Source: Methylotuvimicrobium alcaliphilum 20Z
GTDB taxonomy: Bacteria; Pseudomonadota; Gammaproteobacteria; Methylococcales; Methylomonadaceae
NCBI RefSeq assembly: GCF_000968535.2
Contig: NC_016112.1
Coordinates: forward strand, 2,046,001 to 2,110,000
Length of the DNA stretch: 64,000 nucleotides
Direction of reading: 5' to 3'
In this document: positions 36,614-45,970 of the stretch, piece by piece
Layout: each line of letters begins with the position of its first letter
Numbering within the stretch: position 1 is the stretch's first letter
Program-made: the position numbers and the translations under genes
Notes under the pieces: generated by a model
Database searches by the model: none
What the model was told of the DNA's origin: nothing
Seen by the model: the letters and a program-made list of their open reading frames with translations, nothing else

Positions 36614-37963
36614 TTGAAGATGAAGGAAAAAAAATATTTTGGAACCGATGGTATCAGAGGAAAAGTAGGCGAGTATCCGATAACCGCTGATTTTTTACTC
36701 AAATTAGGTTGGGCAACCGGACGAGTCTTCGCGAATGAAGGGCACGGTTTCGTATTGGTCGGAAAAGATACCCGGATTTCAGGATATATGTTTGAATCGG
36801 CGCTCGAAGCGGGATTGACTGCCGCCGGTGTCGATACGCATTTATTGGGGCCGATGCCGACCCCGGGTGTTGCCTATTTGACGCGAACCTTGCGCGCCCA
36901 GGCGGGAATTGTTATTAGCGCTTCGCATAATCCATTCTACGATAACGGCATTAAGTTTTTTTCAGTTGAGGGAACGAAACTACCCGATTCAATGGAGAAA
37001 AAAATAGAGCATTACCTTGATTCGCCGATGACGACGGTTGACTCGGCGAAACTAGGCAAAGCCAATCGTGTTGGCGATGCGGCAGGCCGGTATATAGAAT
37101 TTTGCAAAAGTACGATTCCGACTTGGATGGACTTTAACGGTCTAAGAATCGTAGTCGACTGTGCCAATGGCGCGACTTACCATATCGCGCCGCACGTTTT
37201 CAACGAAGTAGGCGCTGAAGTCGTTACGATCGGCACCGAACCGGATGGGCTGAATATCAACGAAGAGTGCGGAGCCACGAAGACCGAAAAGTTGGTTTCG
37301 ACGGTTCTTGCCTATCGTGCCGATTTCGGTATTGCGCTCGACGGTGATGGAGACCGGTTGATCATGGTCGATCATCAGGGTGAAATCGTCGATGGCGACG
37401 AATTAATTTATATCATCGCGAAATCGAGATTAAATGCAGGAGCCCTAAAAGGTCCGGTGATCGGTACCTTAATGACCAATCTCGGTATGGAGCATGCGTT
37501 AAAAAGCTTAGGCATCGAATTGTTTCGAGCAAAAGTTGGAGACCGTTATGTCATGGAAATGCTTGAAGAGAAGAAAGGTATCTTAGGCGGCGAAAATTCG
37601 GGGCATATCATTTGTTTAGACAGAACGACTACAGGCGACGGTATCGTGGCGGCTTTACAAGTCATGGCCGAAATGAAAACCAGCGGTAAGACGCTGCATG
37701 AGCTTAGGTCCGGGGTTCTTATGTATCCTCAAGTTTTGATTAACTTAAGGACTGATATCAAAATTAATCCCGATAATCACGAGAAAATACAAAAAGCGGT
37801 TAAGGATGTCGAAAAAATATTGGGTGCGAATGGTAGGGTCTTGCTGAGGGCCTCTGGAACCGAGCCTTTGATTCGTGTAATGGTGGAAGGAGTCGACGAG
37901 GCGTTGGTGAATAAATGCGCCAATCAATTAGCGGATGAGGTTAAGAAAGCAATCGATGCTTGA
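36614..37963 (+). CDS. glmM: Phosphoglucosamine mutase
   Basis: A 449-residue enzyme converting glucosamine-6-phosphate to glucosamine-1-phosphate for peptidoglycan and [17 protein letters not shown], the phosphoserine loop [15 protein letters not shown], the metal loop [13 protein letters not shown] and the sugar loop GGENSGH are complete. folP, which often lies between ftsH and glmM, is absent; a terminator separates the two genes instead. Confidence 0.97.
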   Translation: MKMKEKKYFGTDGIRGKVGEYPITADFLLKLGWATGRVFANEGHGFVLVGKDTRISGYMFESALEAGLTAAGVDTHLLGPMPTPGVAYLTRTLRAQAGIVISASHNPFYDNGIKFFSVEGTKLPDSMEKKIEHYLDSPMTTVDSAKLGKANRVGDAAGRYIEFCKSTIPTWMDFNGLRIVVDCANGATYHIAPHVFNEVGAEVVTIGTEPDGLNINEECGATKTEKLVSTVLAYRADFGIALDGDGDRLIMVDHQGEIVDGDELIYIIAKSRLNAGALKGPVIGTLMTNLGMEHALKSLGIELFRAKVGDRYVMEMLEEKKGILGGENSGHIICLDRTTTGDGIVAALQVMAEMKTSGKTLHELRSGVLMYPQVLINLRTDIKINPDNHEKIQKAVKDVEKILGANGRVLLRASGTEPLIRVMVEGVDEALVNKCANQLADEVKKAIDA

Positions 37964-38022
37964 ACAAGTTTCAATAAGCATATATCATACGCAGCTTAAT
38001 TTTGGATGGAGAGGGAGAAATT

Positions 38023-38772
38023 ATGCGTCAAACACTCGTGGCTGGAAACTGGAAAATGAATGGCTCTAAAGCGGCCACAGAATCGTTATGCAAGGCCATT
38101 ATTGCCGGACTTAACTCATCCGACACCGGAATCGTAGTGTGTGTTCCTTATGTTTATTTATCCGATGCAGCTAAATTAACGGAAGGCACCCCTCTTGATC
38201 TTGGCGCACAAAATGTTGCCGATCAAAGTTCTGGCGCATATACCGGAGAAATCTCAGCGTCCATGCTGAACGAATTTAATTGCAAATATGCAATCGTCGG
38301 TCACTCCGAACGTAGGACTTATTACGGCGACACCAACGAATCGGTTGCTTCACGTTATTCTCAAGCCCAACAACAAGGAATCGTTCCTATATTGTGCGTT
38401 GGCGAAACATTAGAGCAACGTGAAAACGATCAAACGTTTAGCGTCATCGATGAGCAGCTCGATGCGGTTTTAAATGCGGCAGGGATCGAATCTTTCGCTA
38501 AAGCAGTTGTTGCTTATGAGCCGGTATGGGCCATCGGTACAGGAAGAACCGCCTCTGACGAGCAGGCACAAGAAGTTCATCAGTATATTCGCCAAAAGTT
38601 CGCAGCTAAAAATCAAGCGATTGCCGACCAACTGCAAATTTTGTATGGCGGCAGTGTAAAGCCGGACAATGCTAAAGGCTTATTTGCAATGCCTGATATC
38701 GACGGCGGATTAATCGGCGGAGCATCACTCGATGCCGAAGGCTTTTTGAAAATATATAGCGCATCTAAATAA
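38023..38772 (+). CDS. tpiA: Triosephosphate isomerase
   Basis: A 249-residue TIM-barrel enzyme interconverting dihydroxyacetone phosphate and glyceraldehyde-3-phosphate. [11 protein letters not shown], catalytic His in IVGHSERR, catalytic Glu in [13 protein letters not shown] and YGGSVKPDN are all visible. The ATG at 38023 is preceded by GGAGAGGGAG; an ATG at 38002 would add seven residues over the ribosome-binding site. Placed between glmM and secG as in Pseudomonas. Confidence 0.97.
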   Translation: MRQTLVAGNWKMNGSKAATESLCKAIIAGLNSSDTGIVVCVPYVYLSDAAKLTEGTPLDLGAQNVADQSSGAYTGEISASMLNEFNCKYAIVGHSERRTYYGDTNESVASRYSQAQQQGIVPILCVGETLEQRENDQTFSVIDEQLDAVLNAAGIESFAKAVVAYEPVWAIGTGRTASDEQAQEVHQYIRQKFAAKNQAIADQLQILYGGSVKPDNAKGLFAMPDIDGGLIGGASLDAEGFLKIYSASK

Positions 38773-38782
38773 CCCTAATAAT

Positions 38783-39193
38783 ATGTATCAAGTTATCATA
38801 GTCATTCATGTGTTATTCGGACTGGGTATTATCGGTCTGGTATTAATGCAGCAAGGTAAAGGTGCCGATGCCGGTGCCGCGTTCGGAAGCGGTGCATCGG
38901 GAACTTTATTCGGTGCACAAGGCTCGGCTTCGTTTTTATCGAGAACCACTGCGGTTTTAGCGACTTTGTTCTTTGTGACAAGTCTTTCTCTTGCTATCTT
39001 GAGTGGCGGTAGTACAGCCGTGAAAGACTTTTTTGATGACGCAGAAACCGAAGAAGCTTTCGATATACCATTAATGAGTAAAGAAGCAGAACCGGTTGCC
39101 GTCCCTTCCATATCGGCCGAAACGCCTGCTATCGAAGAAGAATCAAAAACGGTTGAAGCAAAAGAACAACCGGCAGAAGAAATAAACGAATAA
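38783..39193 (+). CDS. secG: Preprotein translocase subunit SecG
   Basis: A 136-residue SecYEG component with two membrane segments (residues about 2-22 and 52-72), the conserved [15 protein letters not shown] loop and [19 protein letters not shown]. An acidic, Glu-rich tail (about 85-136) makes it longer than the E. coli protein. It begins ten bases after tpiA and is followed by tRNA-Leu, a conserved arrangement. Confidence 0.95.
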   Translation: MYQVIIVIHVLFGLGIIGLVLMQQGKGADAGAAFGSGASGTLFGAQGSASFLSRTTAVLATLFFVTSLSLAILSGGSTAVKDFFDDAETEEAFDIPLMSKEAEPVAVPSISAETPAIEEESKTVEAKEQPAEEINE

Positions 39194-39205
39194 AAATAAT
39201 TATCA

Positions 39206-39290
39206 GCCGATGTGGTGAAATTGGTAGACACGCCATCTTGAGGGGGTGGTGACGCAAGTCGTGCCGGTTCAAGTCCGGCCATCGGCACCA
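39206..39290 (+). tRNA. tRNA-Leu (anticodon GAG)
   Basis: An 85-nt class II tRNA. The acceptor stem GCCGATG pairs with CATCGGC; anticodon stem CCATC/GGTGG carries loop TTGAGGG (anticodon GAG); a variable arm and the GGTTCAAGTCC T-arm follow; CCA is encoded. It lies just after secG, as leuU does in E. coli. Confidence 0.97.
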
Positions 39291-39323
39291 AATTCAAGTT
39301 CGGGGAAGTCCGAACAACTCCAA

Positions 39324-39357
39324 AAACCCGCAAGTTTCAAGGCTTAGCGGGTTTTTT
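39324..39357 (+). terminator. Terminator after tRNA-Leu
   Basis: AAACCCGC ... GCGGGTTT with a T6 tract, 33 bases after the tRNA; likely the end of the tpiA-secG-tRNA transcript. Confidence 0.85.
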
Positions 39358-40134
39358 ATTGTCCGGAGAAATCTCGCCAGCACCTTTTCGCGTAGATTCC
39401 GGAAAAACTCATGGTGTTACGAATGATTATGTATGCGGTAATCCTCGAAAAACATTTTACTATGAAGATCATGAGGTTAATTCATAGCTTGTTATACGTT
39501 TGTATAGCACTTTCGCACACCAAAGAGGTTAGAAAGAATATTTAGGGTTTTTTTCTTGAAATCCGTCATAAACTGCATGTGCTTCCGCTGAAAATCTTGG
39601 AAACGGAGCGTTAGCTAAGTGAAGATTTTTAGTCTCCGATAGCCGTAGCGCCGGGTGTTTTGCCGGAGTCTGCGCGAATAGCGCAGGCGGAGGCAAAATA
39701 CAAGGCATCGCGACACGGCGTAAAGCCATTTGTGGGAGTGCTACGGAGCCGCATTGAGTATACGATGATGTGGCGTAGTGGCATGGACGCAGGGCGAATC
39801 GGGGCCGCCGAAGGCAAGAATCGCCAAGTTATTTTTCGCTGCTGAAATCGGACGGACCTCATTTCAGCTTTCGCGAAAAATCTTGGCGCGCTTGATGGTT
39901 AAACGGCTAAATTTAAGGTATATAGTTAAAAAACACCCAGCACACTACAGGAAGCTCTTTTAAAGCCAAAGTGAATTGTATACCTTTCGCACTGTAAGTA
40001 GTGAATCTGTTTCATTCATGGCTGAAACAACATACAGATTCAGTTTGATTTTTTGCTTATCTAACGAACGTAATTTGTAGATTGCTGAATCCACATTAGG
40101 TGGGTAGATTAGTCTACACGGTTCATTGCCGTTA
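39358..40134. other. Gene-poor region with family C repeat copy C1
   Basis: No supported gene in about 780 bases; short frames here lack family features and good starts. Positions about 39450-39590 align loosely with 42780-42975. The blocks in common are ATGAAGATCATGA, ATTCATAGCTTG, the ACTTTCGC block, AGGTTAG, TTTAGG and CTTGAAAT. Copy C1 carries an empty family D insertion site at its CTTG. Confidence 0.55.
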
Positions 40135-40653
40135 TCATTTTAATGCGACGGTTTCAACTCGACTGACTGTGCTGAGTGTGATTTTACCTTCTTGAGCTAA
40201 CCAACCGATGCTGCGCTGGATAATTTTTTCTTCTTCAGGAAGTTCCTTGATTAATTTTGCAACGGAAGTTTCGCCATTTTTATCCAAGTATTGCCAGATG
40301 GTACCGGCAGTTAAACCGACGCGTTCACGTATGCTTATTTCCGGCGTTTCGGCAACCGGAGCTGGGCTGCTTGTTTTTTTAGTGGCAGCTAGGGAGGAGC
40401 TGCTCTTCTTAGGCGTTACTTTAGCGGTTTTAGGTGTAACCGGTTGTTCCATTGTTGCCTTAGACTCTTCGGCGGTTTGAGCCTTTTTAGGGGCTTCCCG
40501 GGTAGTGCTTGCCTTCTTCGGCGTTTCTTTAACCGCTTCGGGTGTTACGGTCTTTTCAGTCTCGGATTTGGTTTTTTCAGTGGTGGTGTTAGATTTTTTC
40601 ATAATGATATAAACAATAAAAAGTAAAAAAATTAGAATCGACCATTCAAGCAT
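40135..40653 (-). CDS. Membrane-anchored protein with C-terminal winged helix (DUF2582-like)
   Basis: A 172-residue protein: an N-terminal hydrophobic segment (ILIFLLFIVYIIM), a long Lys/Thr/Pro/Ala-rich linker with repeated TPK and KK motifs (about 18-105), then a small winged-helix domain (VGLTAGTIWQYLDKNGETS, then SIGWLAQEGKI). The domain is of the DUF2582 type, of unknown function. The linker resembles histone-H1-like tails, so DNA binding is possible. An in-frame ATG at residue 18 would remove the membrane segment. Confidence 0.7.
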   Translation of the reverse strand: MLEWSILIFLLFIVYIIMKKSNTTTEKTKSETEKTVTPEAVKETPKKASTTREAPKKAQTAEESKATMEQPVTPKTAKVTPKKSSSSLAATKKTSSPAPVAETPEISIRERVGLTAGTIWQYLDKNGETSVAKLIKELPEEEKIIQRSIGWLAQEGKITLSTVSRVETVALK

Positions 40654-40968
40654 ATAAGCGTTCCTTTTTTATTGATCGATTCTACTCGAATTTCAAGAAA
40701 TAAGTAAAAAAGGATAAGAGACATAAGCTCTTCGCGAATCAAATTTCGGTGTCAACCAAAAATTATCAATAAGCCCAGCTTTAACAAATGTAGTGCCTAT
40801 GGTCTATGTTATAGAAATTAAAAAATAGAATGTCATGTTAAATGTAATCTTGTGGCGCCAGTAAAATAGGGTTTACATATTATTCAATAGCATACGATCG
40901 AAAACTTTAAAGCTGAGTTAAGGCTTTTGATAGGGTTTTCAGTTAGTTTATCGATGGCATGCTAAATT
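40654..40968. other. AT-rich intergenic stretch
   Basis: No gene seen. CCCAGCTTTAACAAAT near 40773 matches the left end of the family D element at 42835, without a matching right end. Confidence 0.4.
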
Positions 40969-41086
40969 ATAACTTTCGTACTTCAAATTTCGGCAGTGTG
41001 CGGCCCCTCACCTAGCGTTAGGTGAGGGGCCGCACACCCCGGTGCCTCCTCAGGCATTGCCGAAATTTGAAGTGCGAAAGGTTTAA
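40969..41086. repeat. Family A copy A3 with perfect 18-bp hairpin
   Basis: The ends ACTTTCGTACTTCAAATTTC and GAAATTTGAAGTGCGAAAGG are inverted repeats of each other. The middle holds a perfect 18-bp arm pair (40997-41014 and 41019-41036, starting TGTGCGGCCCCTCACC) with loop GCGT. All other core modules are gone. Confidence 0.9.
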
Positions 41087-41232
41087 CTGTACGATTAATT
41101 GCGTGATTCTAGTGGGCTGACTACCGAATTTAGGATTTACGTTTGTAAATGCGAAGAGGCAGTAATACTCGATAATTCGGAGCTTGGCAATACCTTTAGC
41201 CATGAAATAATGAAGAATAGGTATAAAAGCCC

Positions 41233-41617
41233 ATGTTTGCCATCACCCATGCCTCTTTTTCGACCGCGTTTTATCTCGGCGGCGGTTTGAATATCCGACC
41301 GAGCAGGTCGCCTGGAGCCTTGCGATACTATTCTTGTTCATACCCGATATCGACATTCCGACCTCGCGTGATATCTCCGCGCAAGGAATCGTGCCGCCAG
41401 CCATTCGGGCTTTCTTGGATTCAACCGATTTTGAAGACACAATTCGGACACACTGGCGTGCATTGCGGGCGGAATTGCACAAGCATTTTACGGAGGCGTC
41501 CCTTTGCCGATTCAAAATATGGTTTATTCGGTTCTGGATGAACGTCTTGCATCGATCACTCGACGTTTTATGGACCTGTACTGTAAGGATTCCGATCAAA
41601 ATAACTCCAGGAAGTGA
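41233..41617 (+). pseudogene. Decayed YdjM-like membrane hydrolase gene
   Basis: MFAITHASFSTAFYLGG is followed, after a frame change, by PTEQVAWSLAILFLFIPDID, then by DSTDFEDTIRTHWRALRAEL, and after another frame change by PLPIQNMVYSVLDERL to a stop at 41615-41617. The first two pieces look like the YdjM/DUF457 family of membrane metal-dependent hydrolases; the rest is not recognised and the central part of that family is missing. Two frame breaks and an internal deletion make it non-functional. Confidence 0.5.
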
Positions 41618-41638
41618 ATCCTCAGGTACGGTCAGCAG

Positions 41639-42586
41639 CTACTTTTCACAGCCGATCAATGGATAACTCTCCAAATCGTCGGCAAAATCGATCGGTCCCG
41701 GAAAGTGCTTGCGTATAATTGCCGAGGTTTCTTCTTCCGAGCCTTCGGTTCGCCGCATGCGGTGCGATAAGACTAAATGCTTGACCTTTGCGGCTTGTGC
41801 GATTTTGCCGATTTCCGAAGGCGGCATGTGCAGATTACGAGCGGCTCCAGTCGCCTGTTCAGGGATGGCGTGATGGGCGATCAGCAGGTCGGAGCCTTCG
41901 GCAAGTTTGATTAGGGTATTGTATTCATTGCTGGTGTCGCCGGAGATGACGATGCTGCAGTCTTCTGCATCGATGCGCCAGGCTAAAGCGGGTAAGGGAC
42001 CATGATGCACGGATATGGCGCTGATGGTTAAATTCGGTGCAATGTTGAATGTTTGTATCCTGTTTTTGCCGAAACGGACGTTGTGAGCTTGTATTTTATA
42101 ATTACTTTGGCTGTCGGGGTTGATGTATTCGTTTAAGTAACGGTAGATGCCGCTTTTACCGAACAATTTATCTATAAATTCCTTTGTCGAAGGCATAAGA
42201 TCGTTGCCTGATGGGCCATAGACCGGTAAGTCTTTTTTTCGGCCGGTAAAATAGGAGCCTTTTACCAAGGCTGGAAAATCGCTACTGTGATCGACATGAA
42301 AATGCGTGAACAACAGGGCCTGCAAGTCGTTAAAAGCCGCCCCGGATTTTTCGAAATTGAGGCTGCTACCGGGGCCGGTATCGATCATCACTAATGCTTT
42401 ATCGTCGATGCGGAGCAAATAAGAACTTCCTGCGCGCCGATCGTTGATTTCAGGGCCGCCGGCACCTAACACTTGCAACTGTACCTTTGATCGAGAGGCT
42501 GCAGTTGATGAATAAGCAACCAAAACTAAGCTCGTCAAGCTAATCGCCAAGGTGAATGCTAGAGTTTGGAGTTTTGCTCTATTCAT
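41639..42586 (-). CDS. Exported metallo-beta-lactamase-fold hydrolase
   Basis: A 315-residue protein with an N-terminal signal peptide (TLAFTLAISLTSLVLVAYSS). The metal site is FTHFHVDHSSD, with ISGDTSNEYN and AHHAIPEQ supplying further ligands and a late SHRM. The VLGAGGPEINDRRAGSSYLL start resembles RNase Z-like and arylsulfatase-like exported members. Likely periplasmic; substrate unknown. Confidence 0.87.
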   Translation of the reverse strand: MNRAKLQTLAFTLAISLTSLVLVAYSSTAASRSKVQLQVLGAGGPEINDRRAGSSYLLRIDDKALVMIDTGPGSSLNFEKSGAAFNDLQALLFTHFHVDHSSDFPALVKGSYFTGRKKDLPVYGPSGNDLMPSTKEFIDKLFGKSGIYRYLNEYINPDSQSNYKIQAHNVRFGKNRIQTFNIAPNLTISAISVHHGPLPALAWRIDAEDCSIVISGDTSNEYNTLIKLAEGSDLLIAHHAIPEQATGAARNLHMPPSEIGKIAQAAKVKHLVLSHRMRRTEGSEEETSAIIRKHFPGPIDFADDLESYPLIGCEK

Positions 42587-42774
42587 GTTCGCCTCCTGTT
42601 TGTTAGGATGATTTGGGTCTAGGTTGAGTCGGCTAAGGAACGGCCGCCGTATATACCCATTGCAGTTAAAATTCGGCGCCTGGATTCAGGTCATCCCTGG
42701 TGATTGTGGATTACTACTTCTCGGCAATTCCTTGATATACCTGATGAAACTCGCGTTTGATTAGTTGAGTTTAG
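42587..42774. other. Upstream region of the metallo-beta-lactamase gene
   Basis: No gene seen. AAAATTCGGCGCCTGG near 42667 resembles a family A left end without the rest. Confidence 0.3.
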
Positions 42775-43019
42775 CCTAGAAAAAGCATTTCACCATGAGG
42801 ATCATGAAGAAAAATAATTTAATTCAATAGCTTGCCCAGCCTTAACAAATAAAGCCCCCCATGACCTAAAGACCGAAAAATATTAAAGCTGGGCTTGTCA
42901 TTCGTTTGTTTACAACTTTCGCTCACCCGAAAGGTTAGCTGGAATTTTTAGGTAATCCCTTGAAATACTTCATTAACTTCATGTTCTTCATGGTTGAACT
43001 GCCGAATTTAGGTTTAAGG
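42775..43019. repeat. Family C repeat copy C2, with family D insertion
   Basis: Aligns with copy C1 (39450-39590) and extends to CTTCATGGTTGAACTGCCGA, then ATTTAGGTTTAAGGTT. A 59-bp family D element sits inside at 42835-42893, flanked by CTTG duplications. Confidence 0.6.
42835..42893. mobile_element. Family D mini-element with CTTG target duplication
   Basis: CCCAGCCTTAA ... TTAAAGCTGGG, 59 bp, is flanked by CTTG at 42831-42834 and 42894-42897. The related copy C1 has a single CTTG at the same place, giving an empty-site comparison. Confidence 0.75.
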
Positions 43020-43910
43020 TTACTTTTCTTTTCGGGCCGATGAAACAAAGAAGTCGATCAATGTCGCATTGATATCCGGCCATTGCGAATGCGGTTTATC
43101 GCCTTCGCAATACCAGGTTTTTATACCGCTAGCGCAGTTCGTGTAAGCGCTACATCCGTTATCGAGAGGCTCGGGAATCGGGTCGCATTGGTTGCATATC
43201 GCCCACCACCCCGCCGATTCCTTTCCATACCCAGGAAACAGCTTGTCATTCGCGCTATGCATGATCATGGCTGGAATCGGGTCGGGGCAGCGGCGTTGGC
43301 GCAACTCTTGATAATTGATGCCGGCCGCGCTGGGAGCAATGGCGCTTGGAATATGCTTGGTGCCGGACATGAATGCCAAGGCCATGGTTGAGGTGCCTCC
43401 GTCGGAATGACCGGTGATATAGATTCTTTTATCGTCGATACACCATTTTTTGGCGATGAATTCGGGAATGGTGCCGAGCTCGACAGCCGTGGTGGGTGAC
43501 AGAGGTGGATGGTCGGCATAGGCGACAATCATACCGGCGGTTGTTGCCGCAAGAGTTAGATCGGTCGTTTTTTCGGTTTTGGCTCGATTCGAACCGGCAG
43601 GCGATAATACCAATAACAACGGGTGAGGGAATGTCGGATCGTAATTTAAAGGTGTTCGGACGTTATACTTGATTCCATCGGCGGTGGATTCGCCATGGGT
43701 GGCACCGGCTGATCCTTTTAGCTGTTCTGTTTGGCATCGGCCTTGAGTTGACTCCGGTCGGTAAACGGCGTTGCCCATCTGAGCATAATCACCGCTCCCG
43801 GTTTCCATCAACAACATGACTAACACTAACAGAATGGGTGGCAGAAAAATCGCTGCCAACCATATGTTTCGTTTGGTCAGGTGGGGTTTGATAGTTGAGA
43901 AATCAATCAT
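43020..43910 (-). CDS. Secreted or membrane-anchored esterase (PHB depolymerase/feruloyl esterase-like)
   Basis: A 296-residue alpha/beta hydrolase. An N-terminal membrane/signal segment (WLAAIFLPPILLVLVMLLM) is followed by the LpqC-type fold. Nucleophile motif ITGHSDGGTSTMAL, acid region IMHSANDKLFPG, and His near DKPHSQWPD complete a Ser-Asp-His triad. Several cysteines suggest disulfides outside the cytoplasm. It is the last gene of a three-gene minus-strand set with the periplasmic and EthD-like proteins. Confidence 0.83.
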   Translation of the reverse strand: MIDFSTIKPHLTKRNIWLAAIFLPPILLVLVMLLMETGSGDYAQMGNAVYRPESTQGRCQTEQLKGSAGATHGESTADGIKYNVRTPLNYDPTFPHPLLLVLSPAGSNRAKTEKTTDLTLAATTAGMIVAYADHPPLSPTTAVELGTIPEFIAKKWCIDDKRIYITGHSDGGTSTMALAFMSGTKHIPSAIAPSAAGINYQELRQRRCPDPIPAMIMHSANDKLFPGYGKESAGWWAICNQCDPIPEPLDNGCSAYTNCASGIKTWYCEGDKPHSQWPDINATLIDFFVSSARKEK

Positions 43911-43953
43911 TGACGCATTCCGGATTTTGAAATTGGGTTAAATGCGCTTCAGA

Positions 43954-44577
43954 TTAGGCTTCCGGCGTGTCGCTAGGTTTATCGTTATCCTTACTCACAT
44001 ACATAAATGCCAGTACCACAAAAGCCGATAAGCCGAATACGAACAGTAATGGCTTAAAATTGAAGCTGTCGGGATCTTCGAGGCCTACTGAAAAAGGGAT
44101 ATGCGAATCGAGTTGCTTATCGTTGTCGACGATCGTGATATGGGCCAAATAATTTCCCGCGCCGTATTGGCTAAAGTCGACAATGCCGCTAAACGATCCT
44201 GTTTTGACTTTTTGCGGTTCTTGATGAAAAATTCGGGTGCCTTCCGGCTCCTTCGTGATTTCGAATTCCACATCGATCGTGCGCAACGCCTTGCCGCCGT
44301 AGTCAAAGACCAAATGCGTTTGACCGACTTCCGGGATCGCATTGCAATAGCCTTTACTACCTGACAATTCAGGGGTGTAAGCGGTGAAGTGGACGCTATC
44401 GACTCCGACACGGATATTGCAGGCGTCGATTTCATCAACCGCCCCCCGGTGGGCATGCGCCGGTGAAACGATAATCAAGCTCGAGAGTAAAAAAGCTGCG
44501 ATCAACAACTGCTCGAAAAAAAGACGATAGGTTAAGATCCGTGAACGTTTTGTAGTTATTATGCCTTTGTTCATCAC
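43954..44577 (-). CDS. Periplasmic protein with C-terminal membrane anchor, unknown function
   Basis: A 207-residue protein. The signal peptide ends ...SPAHA, giving a mature N-terminus HRGAVDEIDACN. The middle is predicted all-beta (THLVFDYGG, SGIVDFSQYGAGNYLAHITI) and ends in a single membrane span (LLFVFGLSAFVVLAFMYV) with a short cytoplasmic tail. No family recognised; it resembles small periplasmic beta-sandwich proteins. It lies between the EthD-like gene and the esterase gene, in the same direction. Confidence 0.7.
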   Translation of the reverse strand: MMNKGIITTKRSRILTYRLFFEQLLIAAFLLSSLIIVSPAHAHRGAVDEIDACNIRVGVDSVHFTAYTPELSGSKGYCNAIPEVGQTHLVFDYGGKALRTIDVEFEITKEPEGTRIFHQEPQKVKTGSFSGIVDFSQYGAGNYLAHITIVDNDKQLDSHIPFSVGLEDPDSFNFKPLLFVFGLSAFVVLAFMYVSKDNDKPSDTPEA

Positions 44578-44596
44578 AGTCTCCTGTTGGGTTTGG

Positions 44597-44923
44597 CTAA
44601 AAGTCGACAGTCTCGACTTCGGAAATTAGGAATAAAGGTGCGCCGCCGCTCGAAATTTCAACGGCATGTTTAGCCGTTTCCTGCCCGCCGATTGAATTTA
44701 AACAGGCTTCTAATGCCGGCATCGACGGAAAATAAACTTCGGCTATTCGGTGATAGGGCGCCGGCTTGCCATCGGCAGTCGAAGTTATCAATGAGGCGAC
44801 GAAGCGAGTTTTACCAACCATTTTTTCTACGGCCATAGGTACGTGCTCTTCTGTATAACGGTGCTCGAAGACATCTAGGTCGGTCGGTTTAGGATACATG
44901 ACAATTAACTTTGCCGCTTGCAT
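44597..44923 (-). CDS. EthD-family dimeric alpha/beta-barrel protein
   Basis: A 108-residue protein with the EthD pattern: AAKLIVMYPKPTDLDVFEHR, then YTEEHVPMAVEKM and AEVYFPSMPALEACLNS. Such proteins accompany oxidative degradation steps; the reaction here is unknown. First gene of the set that is divergent from a LysR regulator, so it is the likely target of that regulator. Confidence 0.82.
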   Translation of the reverse strand: MQAAKLIVMYPKPTDLDVFEHRYTEEHVPMAVEKMVGKTRFVASLITSTADGKPAPYHRIAEVYFPSMPALEACLNSIGGQETAKHAVEISSGGAPLFLISEVETVDF

Positions 44924-45040
44924 AAGTATCTCGTATAGTTCTTTAATAGGCTGCCTTATGTAACAACTATTTATTAATTATGTAAAATAGCCGCTTTCTA
45001 TGAAAGAATAGTTTTTCTCTATGCAATAAGGCTAGCTGTT

Positions 45041-45916
45041 ATGGAAATGCATCAGATTCGTTACTTTCTGGCGGTTTGCGATAGAGGCACGTTCACACGC
45101 GCAGCACAAGCGGTCTATGTCTCACAGCCATCGATGACACAAGCAATTAAAAAGCTTGAGGAGGAGTTGGGCGGCGAACTTTTTGTAAGGGATAGAGGGG
45201 GATGCCATTTAACTGCGTTAGGTCGTTTGGTCGAACCGAATCTTCGCCGGATTTTTCTTGAGGCGCAGGCCATCAAAGCTGAAGCGATACGATTTACCCG
45301 TTTGAATACTGTGCCTATTCGTGTCGGCATGATGAATACGATCGGTTCGCAGAGCTTGAATCCGGTATTCGCAGATTTTCAACGCGATTTTCCTCGTATC
45401 GAGCTGGAGTTGATTGTCGATACCGAGAGTAATTTACTGAGGCAATTGGATGCAGGTTATCTCGATCTGGTGATCAGCGCGCCGATTGCTTTGCCTGTCC
45501 GGCCCTTTCAGTCGTTATTGCTATACCGGGAGCGTTACGTCGTCGTTTTCAGTAATCAGCATCGATTTAAGCAAATGCAGAGCATCGATTTAAAAGCTTT
45601 GCAATCCGAACCTTATCTAGATAGGCTCAATTGCGAGCTACGCGAAAAACTTAAAAGTGTGTGCCGGGATTTGCATATTGAATTATATGCGGCTTATCGG
45701 AGTAATAGCGAAGAATGGATTTTGAATATGGTTCGTGCCGGCATGGGTGTTGCGTTGATGCCTGAATTTTCTGTCCCTAAAGATACTGAACTTGTCGATT
45801 ATCGCAACTTGATAGATCCTGAAATAATCCGTGATATCCATGCGATATTTCAAACGCAAGTTTCGCCAAAGCCCGAACGGCAAGCCTTGATCGCAAAATT
45901 ACAACAAGGCTTTTAG
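45041..45916 (+). CDS. LysR-family transcriptional regulator
   Basis: A 291-residue activator/repressor. Residues 1-60 are the winged helix-turn-helix (MEMHQIRYFLAVCDRGTFTR, then AAQAVYVSQPSMTQAIKKLE); the remainder is a periplasmic-binding-protein-like effector domain. The divergent EthD gene starts 118 bases away, and LysR proteins usually control divergent neighbours. The co-inducer is unknown. Confidence 0.95.
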   Translation: MEMHQIRYFLAVCDRGTFTRAAQAVYVSQPSMTQAIKKLEEELGGELFVRDRGGCHLTALGRLVEPNLRRIFLEAQAIKAEAIRFTRLNTVPIRVGMMNTIGSQSLNPVFADFQRDFPRIELELIVDTESNLLRQLDAGYLDLVISAPIALPVRPFQSLLLYRERYVVVFSNQHRFKQMQSIDLKALQSEPYLDRLNCELREKLKSVCRDLHIELYAAYRSNSEEWILNMVRAGMGVALMPEFSVPKDTELVDYRNLIDPEIIRDIHAIFQTQVSPKPERQALIAKLQQGF

Positions 45917-45970
45917 ACGAACGGACTTTTGAGTCGGCTTCTTTTGTAGGATTTTTTAGCCTAATGAAAA

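Noticed and set aside
39660-39963. Two overlapping short reading frames after tRNA-Leu
   Set aside because: No domain, no good start signal, and the stretch lies in repeat-rich non-coding DNA.
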